Position numbers and translations under genes: made by a program. Under the pieces are notes generated by a model. It made no database searches and was not told where the DNA came from. It saw only the letters and a program-made list of their open reading frames with translations. Source: Myxococcales bacterium (GTDB lineage: Bacteria > Myxococcota_A > Polyangia > Fen-1088). Taken from it: a stretch of 64,000 nucleotides of DNA. Below are positions 1 to 5,959 of the stretch, in pieces. The DNA lies in NCBI GenBank assembly GCA_025350815.1, contig JANXXE010000143.1, positions 1 to 64,000 of the forward strand. The letters run 5' to 3'. How positions within the stretch are numbered: position 1 is the stretch's first letter; each line of letters opens with the position of its first letter.

Positions 1-163
1 CCGCCCCGGCAACCGGGGGCGCGGAACAGGCCGGACTGGCCCCACCGCCCGGGTGTCCGCCATTCCCCGCCGCATCCTGGGCCGGGATTTGCCCGCCCGA
101 ATTTCCCGACACGCACTAGACTATTGGTGATCGAGCACCGAATCACTTTCCGGGAGAGATGGC

Positions 164-433
164 GTGAGCACTTTGGCACCTGATCAGCCCCGAGCACGGT
201 CAGTAGAATTTTCTGACGGTGAGCTGTGCGTCCACCTGGTCGACGGGCGGACGATTCAGGTGCCGCTGGAGTGGTTCCCGAAGCTGCGGGATGCGCCTGC
301 AGCCGACCTGCAGAAGTGGCGCCTCATCGGCCAGGGGGTGGGCATCCACTGGGAGAAGCTGGACGAGGACATCTCGGTCCGTGGTCTCCTCATGCCCGAA
401 GCGGCGGTGGCGACCACCCGCAAGAGCGCGTAG
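164..433 (+). CDS. DUF2442 domain-containing protein
   Basis: Small protein of 89 residues covering essentially the whole DUF2442 fold. The family signature is visible: a short beta-rich start (VEFSDGELCVHLVDGR), then PLEWFPKL and GQGVGIHWEKLDEDISVRGLL, which is the conserved WFP...GIHW...DEDIS pattern. It starts at GTG 164 after gggagag. In many genomes DUF2442 genes sit directly beside a DUF4160 gene and the pair is suspected to be toxin-antitoxin-like; no DUF4160 partner is visible here, although the window edge is only 163 bases upstream and that stretch shows no coding signal. Family assignment is secure; the function is unknown. Confidence 0.85.
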   Translation: MSTLAPDQPRARSVEFSDGELCVHLVDGRTIQVPLEWFPKLRDAPAADLQKWRLIGQGVGIHWEKLDEDISVRGLLMPEAAVATTRKSA

Positions 434-434
434 C

Positions 435-578
435 TCAGACCCGGTTCTTCTTCCGGCGGTAGTGCGGCATCGTGTCGTCGATGGCCTCGATGTCGGCCTG
501 GGCCTCGGCGCCGGCCTCGGCAGCCCAGCTACGTGCACCGACATTCCGAAGTATCCCGTACGCAACTGCGACACGCAT
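435..578 (-). CDS. possible 47-residue hypothetical protein
   Basis: Too short for the ORF track. A minus-strand ATG frame begins MRVAVAYGILRNVG, continues through an Ala/Glu-rich stretch (AAEAGAEAQADIEAID) and ends in a basic tail (HYRRKKNRV). A weak GGGTGA lies a few bases before the ATG. It ends two bases from the stop of the DUF2442 gene in convergent orientation. The composition is protein-like, but the frame could be chance or the remnant of a longer gene, because no homologue is recognised. Treat as tentative. Confidence 0.3.
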   Translation of the reverse strand: MRVAVAYGILRNVGARSWAAEAGAEAQADIEAIDDTMPHYRRKKNRV

Positions 579-682
579 AAGATCACCCAGGAATCCCCCC
601 GCGCTACCCTTGCTCCCCGACGACGACCAGCACTCTGGGAGAGCAAGCCAGAACCCAAGGTTCCTTCCGGGGAGGGAAAGCC

Positions 683-1108
683 ATGATCGTCAGGTGTATC
701 GGCAACTCTCCGACAATTATTACGGGCGAAGATGCGGCGAAGAACTTCGCCGAAAGTGTGAATCTGGACGAAATCGGACTGACGATCGGGCAGGACTACA
801 TGGTCTACGGCGTGATTCTAAGCGGTGGGTTCCCGTGGTTCCTTGTGACTGAGGAACCAGGGGACGAGTATCCGGTCCCCCACTTTGGTCAGTTCTTCGA
901 GGTTGTCGACGATCGGGTCCCGCCTGATTGGTCCCTCCACATGGCAGGAGGCAACACCGGTGGACCAGCCATCCTGCCGACCGCGTGGGCGCGAAATCCT
1001 GCGTTTCTTGAGAAACTTGTCGACGGTGTGCCCGAGGCTGTCGCTTCCTTCGGGCGCATGAAGGAGGACCTTTTGGCGTGGCACCGCGGCCAGGGCGAAA
1101 CGCAGTGA
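683..1108 (+). CDS. hypothetical protein, 141 aa
   Basis: Not recognised. The ATG has a strong ribosome-binding site (ggggagggaaagcc). The start, MIVRCIGNS followed by LTIGQDYMVYGVIL, resembles the short beta-barrel opening of many small cytoplasmic proteins, some of them immunity or SMI1-like proteins, in which an MKV+CIDN...LT.GK.Y pattern recurs. The protein is acidic with no signal peptide or membrane segment. It stands alone between the DUF2442 gene and a convergent operon. An immunity or accessory role is only a guess. Confidence 0.6.
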   Translation: MIVRCIGNSPTIITGEDAAKNFAESVNLDEIGLTIGQDYMVYGVILSGGFPWFLVTEEPGDEYPVPHFGQFFEVVDDRVPPDWSLHMAGGNTGGPAILPTAWARNPAFLEKLVDGVPEAVASFGRMKEDLLAWHRGQGETQ

Positions 1109-1279
1109 TCGACGTGGGTCCTGCATCGCTCCGATCATGATGCCTTGGACGGCGTGATCGCGATGAGATGCCTGCCGGGCGTGTCCTTCCGACACGCGCC
1201 CGCGTCCGCCGCCAACACCGTCGCCGCCCAGCCCTCGGCCTACCTTCTTTTCTACAAAGTTGGCGCTTGCTGCGGGGAT

Positions 1280-1304
1280 GTCGCCGTCGCTGGCTGCCGG
1301 CGAC
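1280..1304 (-). terminator. possible hairpin terminator of the sigma/anti-sigma operon
   Basis: GTCGCCG and CGGCGAC form a 7-bp perfect stem with an 11-base loop, two bases beyond the stop of the minus-strand anti-sigma gene. There is no T-run, so any termination may be factor-dependent. Confidence 0.3.
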
Positions 1305-1306
1305 GA

Positions 1307-2338
1307 TCAGCGGGCCGGCTGCGCGGGGCGGTCGAAGCGGACGTCGTCGACGAACAGCACGTCCTCGACGTTCCAGGACGTCTGGATCAGCATGAAACCG
1401 ACGCGGTTGCCCGGCGGGATCGTCTGTGGCGCCACCGTCCGGCGCGGCGGGCGGAAATCGTCCACGGGGATCTCCAGGTGCATCCATCGTCCGGCCTGCA
1501 CATCGTCGACGCGGTGGTGGTAGGAGGCGCCCGAGGTGTCGTCGCTTAGCCACAGTTCGACCCAGGGTTTGGCCTGCTCAGTCGACTGTCCCAGCCAGTA
1601 GTCGAACGCGATCACGGTCCCGGGCACCTGATCGAAGATGCCGTCCTTGCGGTTTTCGATGCGCACGCCGACGATGTCGGGCCACTGGCTGTCGTCGGGC
1701 GCTTTGCGGGCCATCAGACAGAACCGGCTGGCGCCATGGGGCGGACAGCGGCGCGTGGGGGCGACGTGCCAGCCGGGCGCGCGGACGCCGTCTTCGAAAT
1801 CGAAGGCGTGGATGATTTCGCGCGGGCCAGTCACGGCGGGGGCTGGCGCGATCACGGTGCGGGGTACGGCAACGGGGGCGGCCGACGGCGCGGGTGTTAG
1901 CGGGGCCGTGGTCGTCAGGGTGCCCGGTCGCTGGGTGGGGGCGGTGCCTTTTGGGACATGCGCCAGCAACAGCCACCCGGCGGCGGCGGCGCAGGCGGCG
2001 CCGGTGATGCCCAGCCAGGCACGACTGCGGTGCACCCAGGTGGCCATGCGCTGGGCGACGCTGCGGCCCTCGATGCCCGCGGTGACCCGCGCCACGAATT
2101 CGTCGCGCGTTTGCTCGGCGGCCAGGCGGGCCGCTGTGGCCCGGACCCAGTCTTCGCCACCGCGCCGGGCCTGCAGGATACCGCGCATCCAGCCATCAAG
2201 GCGCGCGTCCTCCAGCAGTTCCCTGCGCAGGCCTTCGTCAGCCTCGGCCCGCGCCAACAGGGCGGTCAGTTCATTCTCTTCGACCGCCTCGCCGTCGAGG
2301 AAACGGGCCCACGTCCCATCGTTTGGTGTCTCGATCAT
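1307..2338 (-). CDS. membrane anti-sigma-like protein with lectin-like periplasmic domain
   Basis: Probable partner of the ECF sigma gene that precedes it. The ATG at 2338 overlaps the sigma stop (ATGA), so the longer ORF upstream is rejected. Residues 1-110 form an Asp/Glu- and Leu-rich cytoplasmic helical region (FLDGEAVEENELTALLARA), like the short N-terminal regions of FecR-type and zinc-less anti-sigmas. One membrane helix follows (AWLGITGAACAAAAGWLLLA), then a Pro/Ala/Thr linker, then about 190 residues of jelly-roll type containing HAFDFEDGVRAPGWHV and VDDVRFDR. No zinc-binding HxxxCxxC motif is present. The same C-terminal fold recurs in the FecR protein at 9326 and, more loosely, in the lipoprotein at 3156. 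The role is inferred from gene order and topology. Confidence 0.75.
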   Translation of the reverse strand: MIETPNDGTWARFLDGEAVEENELTALLARAEADEGLRRELLEDARLDGWMRGILQARRGGEDWVRATAARLAAEQTRDEFVARVTAGIEGRSVAQRMATWVHRSRAWLGITGAACAAAAGWLLLAHVPKGTAPTQRPGTLTTTAPLTPAPSAAPVAVPRTVIAPAPAVTGPREIIHAFDFEDGVRAPGWHVAPTRRCPPHGASRFCLMARKAPDDSQWPDIVGVRIENRKDGIFDQVPGTVIAFDYWLGQSTEQAKPWVELWLSDDTSGASYHHRVDDVQAGRWMHLEIPVDDFRPPRRTVAPQTIPPGNRVGFMLIQTSWNVEDVLFVDDVRFDRPAQPAR

Positions 2339-2937
2339 GGCTCCCCCATTGCAAGTCGGCTTTCCATGCATTTGCGGACCGCCGACCGGACGCGCAGCAG
2401 ACTCATTCGCACGGCCCCGGGCGCGCGTTCTTCCTCGCGCGCGATGTCCACGGCCTTCTTCTGATCGACGTAATGAAGTTCCAGCAGCCGCGCGCTTTGT
2501 GGCGGCAGGCCGTCCAGGCAATCGTTCAGCGCCAGCAGTTGGCGTTCGCGTTCAACCAGGGGTTCCTCACCGTCGTCGTCCCCGGCAGTTTGCCAGGCCG
2601 TCAGCGTGGCCCACGCCCGGTCGAGGCCACTCGTGCGCAGGCGGACCACCTTGCGCAGGTGGTCCAGGGTGCGGTTGCGCGCGATGGCCAGCAGCCAGGC
2701 GCCGAAGGGTGCGTCGAACCGGTAGCTGCCGATGCGCTGGAAGGCACGCATGAACGCGTCCTGGCACAAATCATCGGCGATGGAACGGTCGCGGACGAAT
2801 CCGGCCACGTAGCCGCGCAGCCGCCCCTGATAGTGGCCCACCAAACGGGTGAAGGCCGCGACGTCACCGCGTTGCGACGCTGTTATCCAGGCACGCTCGT
2901 CGTCGTCGGTGGGCAGGGCGTTCAGGGTCATGGCCAT
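2335..2937 (-). CDS. RNA polymerase ECF-type sigma factor
   Basis: About 200 residues with sigma region 2 near residues 20-95 (LVGHYQGRLRGYVAGFVRD, DDLCQDAFMRAFQRIGSYRF, FGAWLLAIARNRTLDHLR) and region 4 near 135-190 (LPPQSARLLELHYVDQKKAVDIAREE, then a recognition helix in GAVRMSLLRVRSAVRKCM). The size and the absence of region 3 are typical of extracytoplasmic-function sigmas. A second in-frame ATG six bases downstream is an alternative start. It is translationally coupled to the membrane protein that probably inhibits it and is transcribed divergently from the lipoprotein gene at 3156, a likely target. Confidence 0.9.
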   Translation of the reverse strand: MAMTLNALPTDDDERAWITASQRGDVAAFTRLVGHYQGRLRGYVAGFVRDRSIADDLCQDAFMRAFQRIGSYRFDAPFGAWLLAIARNRTLDHLRKVVRLRTSGLDRAWATLTAWQTAGDDDGEEPLVERERQLLALNDCLDGLPPQSARLLELHYVDQKKAVDIAREEERAPGAVRMSLLRVRSAVRKCMESRLAMGEP

Positions 2938-3012
2938 CTGACTTTACACCAGTCCGCCGCCCGGCCCGCGGTTCAGGTCGGTCGCAACGGTGATGGCCGT
3001 GGTTTTCATGGG

Positions 3013-3040
3013 TTCGCCCGACTTCGATTCGCCCGACTTC
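3013..3040. repeat. 13-bp direct repeat in divergent promoter region
   Basis: TTCGCCCGACTTC occurs at 3013-3025 and again at 3028-3040, a 15-base period. It lies in the 218-base gap between the divergent sigma operon and the lipoprotein gene. It could be a regulator-binding direct repeat; nothing else in the gap is recognised. Confidence 0.45.
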
Positions 3041-3155
3041 CGGAAGACCCGGGGTCGTATTGTTGACGACCAGGGTCCCAAAACGTCACGGCACAATCCT
3101 TTTTTGTGACGACACCGCGCCACCCACGTCCTTCTCGCGTCACAAGGGAGGTCTC

Positions 3156-4124
3156 ATGCGATCAAGAACGCGCGCGCGGGCGCTGTGCCGTTGGACCACG
3201 GTTCCGATTTTGGCGTTCGGCCTGAACGCGTGCGCCGCGCCGGGTCGAACGCCCCTGCCGGACCCGGACCCCGGGGCGGTCGACGACACGCCGGCCGTCA
3301 CCCCGGATGCGTCGCGGCCCGTGCCGCCGGCGACCACCAAGTTCGATGCGCGGGCGATGGATCCGGATGTTGCACCCCGGGTGGAGGTTGACGCCCGTGT
3401 GGTCAGCCCAGGTGACGGCGCAATGGCCGAGGCGGCTGCCATGCCGTCCACGCCCCCGCCAGGTCCGGCGGGTTCCGGCTGCGCGGCGCTGCCGGCCGGC
3501 CAGTGCCTGGACTTCGAAAGTGGTCCGATTGCCGCGCCCTGGTCATACGGCAAGCAGGCCGCCGGCATGCGCATCGACAACGTGCATGCGCACAGCGGAA
3601 AAAGTGCGTTGCACGTGACACTGCCTGCAGGAATGGGCCCGCAGTACGGCTACAGCCTGGGCCGGACGCCCCCGACGAATACCGGCGTCCTTTTTGCGCG
3701 GATGTATTTCTACGCGCCGGCGGCATCGCCGGGCCACGCCATGTTGATCGAGGGCGACGGCGCGGACGGGTCCCAGTATCAGTTCAATATTTTGGGCAAA
3801 TCGTTCATCACCCTGGTCTACAAGGCCGCGCACCTGGGCATGAGTTCGTGCGGCGGCACCTGTGTCGACAAGGACAAGGCGACCGCCCCCATCGGCAAAT
3901 GGGTGTGCCTGGAAACCCAATTCGACGGCAAGACGGGCACGCCGGCCAAGGTGTTCGTCGACGGCGCGCAGTTGTCGTTGAATTACAACGGGCTGGAATA
4001 TCCCGTCGTGGGTTCCTTCCGTCGGATCAATTTCGGTTACGAATTGCACGTAGGCGTGCACAACGGCCTCGACGTGTGGATCGACGACGTCGCGGTCAGC
4101 ACCAGCCGCATCGGCTGCGACTAA
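3156..4124 (+). CDS. secreted lipoprotein with concanavalin/polysaccharide-lyase-like domain
   Basis: ATG 3156 follows a strong site (aagggaggtctc), which overrules the 32-codon longer ORF. The lipobox is LNAC near residue 25. A Pro/Asp/Ala-rich linker of about 90 residues leads to a C-terminal domain of about 210 residues beginning SGCAALPAGQCLDFESG, with ADGSQYQFNIL, GKWVCLETQFDG and NGLDVWIDDVAVS. That pattern is seen in jelly-roll (concanavalin-like) domains of glycan-binding proteins and polysaccharide lyases. No catalytic residues can be assigned, so a glycan-binding surface role is as likely as lyase activity. The adjacent divergent sigma/anti-sigma pair carries a related C-terminal domain. 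Confidence 0.75.
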   Translation: MRSRTRARALCRWTTVPILAFGLNACAAPGRTPLPDPDPGAVDDTPAVTPDASRPVPPATTKFDARAMDPDVAPRVEVDARVVSPGDGAMAEAAAMPSTPPPGPAGSGCAALPAGQCLDFESGPIAAPWSYGKQAAGMRIDNVHAHSGKSALHVTLPAGMGPQYGYSLGRTPPTNTGVLFARMYFYAPAASPGHAMLIEGDGADGSQYQFNILGKSFITLVYKAAHLGMSSCGGTCVDKDKATAPIGKWVCLETQFDGKTGTPAKVFVDGAQLSLNYNGLEYPVVGSFRRINFGYELHVGVHNGLDVWIDDVAVSTSRIGCD

Positions 4125-4309
4125 CTTTAGGAGCGTGTCGGCACGGCATGCAGTCGGCCTTCCGTTCGTGACATTTTTCGCGCGTTTCTAGGTCCGCGCA
4201 GGCAACAGCGCTGCAAGGGGTGGCCGTCCACGCAGAGGTTTTTTGTCAGGCGCGGGGCAAGGTGTCAACATCGCGCCCGGTGCAACCTTTGAACGCGCGG
4301 ATTGTGAGT

Positions 4310-4324
4310 GAGGGCTTTGCCCTC
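4310..4324 (+). promoter_or_regulatory. short perfect hairpin in the leader of the PilZ-methyltransferase gene
   Basis: GAGGGC-TTT-GCCCTC is a perfect 6-bp stem with a three-base loop, 70 bases before the GTG start. It lies inside the 269-base gap after the lipoprotein gene and could be an attenuator or the end of the previous transcript; no T-run follows. Nothing else in the gap is recognised. Confidence 0.3.
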
Positions 4325-4393
4325 GCGCTGCGCACGTACCCGCGGCCCCGCGCAGTGGCGGTGTGTCAACCGGGCCGTGCGGGGACGTAGCTC

Positions 4394-5959
4394 GTGGCTG
4401 ACTACGAGAAGACCCAGTCACAAAAGGCAGAGAAGGGCCACTTCCCCCTCCTGCGGGCACAGACCCCTGCCGTCGGTATTTCGCGCTACGAGGACCTGGA
4501 AGGTGGCAAGGGACGCGAGGTCTTCTTTCGTCCCATGCGCTACGGTCTGTCCGATTTGGGCTCGCTTCAGCCTGTGGCGCGGATCATCCGCCAGGGACAG
4601 ACCTACGAATGTCGGGTTGTAGACGTTTCCCAGAACGGCGTGGCGTTTCGAACACCAACTGCGCTCATCCTGAAAACGGGCGAGGTATTGGACAATGTGA
4701 CGGTTAGCTTCGATCAGCACGAAGCATACTGTGGTGGTGCGAAGGTCGTGTCACTTCGAGATCTGAACGGCGAACGTGTCGTTGGTGTTTCCTTCAGCGA
4801 CGCCCTTATGAGCATCGAAGACGTCCTCGTCATGCGCGACGTGAAAGCCTGGGGCGGCGAGGGTGCCAGTGGCCTGGGTTTGGCTGGGCGGCCGTGGCAT
4901 ACCCCCGGACACGACCACTTCAAGGCTCTTGTTGCGGAGCTAAGGCTGTTTTTGGAGGATGCACAGAAACAATTCTCCGCCCTTGAGGCCACGTTGCCCT
5001 TTCAGGTTGTACATGGGGATCTTGATTCGCCAGCCCGAAGGGCGCTGATTCATCGCGTTCGTACTGAATTTGTCCCACCCGTCATCCGCTACACCGAACA
5101 AGCAGACGCTGCCTTGCGCCACGCCTCACCCGAAGAGGCTCATGCTCTCCGGGAGTACTCGCTTCGTCAGATACATGAGTTCCTGATGCTGTCGCCACTC
5201 ATGGCTCGTGCCCGCTACAAACCCCTCGGATACCCGGGCGACTTTCAGGTTATGCGCTTCATCTACGAGAGGGAGTTCGAGGGTGCCACCCTGTTTGGCA
5301 AGGCCCTGACCCTTGCATTCACCGAGACCGCCGCGGCCCGTGGCGTAAAGAATCGCAAGGATTTTATCAAGTCCGAGATATTGCAGCGAATAGATTCCCA
5401 CAAAGGGTCGTCGCCAATTCGCATCCTTTCCATCGCCGCCGGTCCGGCCCAGGAAGTCTTCGAGCTTCTAAATGAATTGCCGCAACTTGCATCGCCCATT
5501 GAAGTTGTCCTTTTTGACCAGGAAGAACAGGCCCTTGGTTACGCTTATACGCGTCTCAAACGCCTGACGGAAAGGCGGTGGCCCAAGGCCGTAAAGGTTG
5601 TTTACCGTTACGACACTATAAAGCGCCTTTTGGTTGATCGTCAGATCTTTAGGGATTTCGGTGCCTTTGATATCGTGTTTTCGTGTGGCTTGTTCGATTA
5701 CCTCCAGTCTGCCACGGCCGCCAAGCTCTGTCGGAATCTGTTCTCGTGCGTTGGTGCTGCGGGCAGTCTCTACGCTGGAAACATGGTGCCGCAGCATCCG
5801 ACTCGCTGGTTGATGGAGCACCACCTGGACTGGTTCCTGGTCTATAAAACGCACGAAGAGATGCTGTCATTTGCTCGAAAAGCGGTTCCCAAGGCCGAAG
5901 CGGCCATTGTCGGAGATAGTCTCGGTGTCAATCCCTTCGTCCGCATCGTTCAGGATTGA
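4394..5959 (+). CDS. PilZ domain - SAM-dependent methyltransferase, PhcB-like signal synthase
   Basis: 521 residues from GTG 4394. A PilZ-type barrel spans about 45-150: VVDVSQNGVAF carries the D-x-S-x-x-G c-di-GMP motif, while the preceding arginines (FRPMRYG) do not fit RxxxR exactly. A helical middle (170-340) includes YKPLGYPGDFQVM. A class I methyltransferase fold follows: motif I ILSIAAGPAQEVFEL near 343, acidic VVLFDQ near 372, and DIVFSCGLFDYL. The 200-521 part resembles PhcB of Ralstonia, which makes the 3-hydroxy fatty acid methyl ester quorum signal. The next gene encodes the matching kinase parts, which strongly supports a signal-synthase role. Whether the product is a fatty acid methyl ester is inference. 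Codon bias is less GC-rich than in flanking genes. Confidence 0.8.
   Translation: MADYEKTQSQKAEKGHFPLLRAQTPAVGISRYEDLEGGKGREVFFRPMRYGLSDLGSLQPVARIIRQGQTYECRVVDVSQNGVAFRTPTALILKTGEVLDNVTVSFDQHEAYCGGAKVVSLRDLNGERVVGVSFSDALMSIEDVLVMRDVKAWGGEGASGLGLAGRPWHTPGHDHFKALVAELRLFLEDAQKQFSALEATLPFQVVHGDLDSPARRALIHRVRTEFVPPVIRYTEQADAALRHASPEEAHALREYSLRQIHEFLMLSPLMARARYKPLGYPGDFQVMRFIYEREFEGATLFGKALTLAFTETAAARGVKNRKDFIKSEILQRIDSHKGSSPIRILSIAAGPAQEVFELLNELPQLASPIEVVLFDQEEQALGYAYTRLKRLTERRWPKAVKVVYRYDTIKRLLVDRQIFRDFGAFDIVFSCGLFDYLQSATAAKLCRNLFSCVGAAGSLYAGNMVPQHPTRWLMEHHLDWFLVYKTHEEMLSFARKAVPKAEAAIVGDSLGVNPFVRIVQD

Noticed and set aside
1638-2753. 371-codon plus-strand ORF opposite the first sigma/anti-sigma pair
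   Set aside because: The minus strand carries recognisable sigma regions 2 and 4 and an ATGA overlap; the plus frame shows nothing.
5871-5924. Longer start (ATG 5871) for the hybrid kinase
   Set aside because: It would lie deep in the methyltransferase gene and lacks a ribosome-binding site; GTG 5925 has cggagat upstream. Kept as an alternative only.
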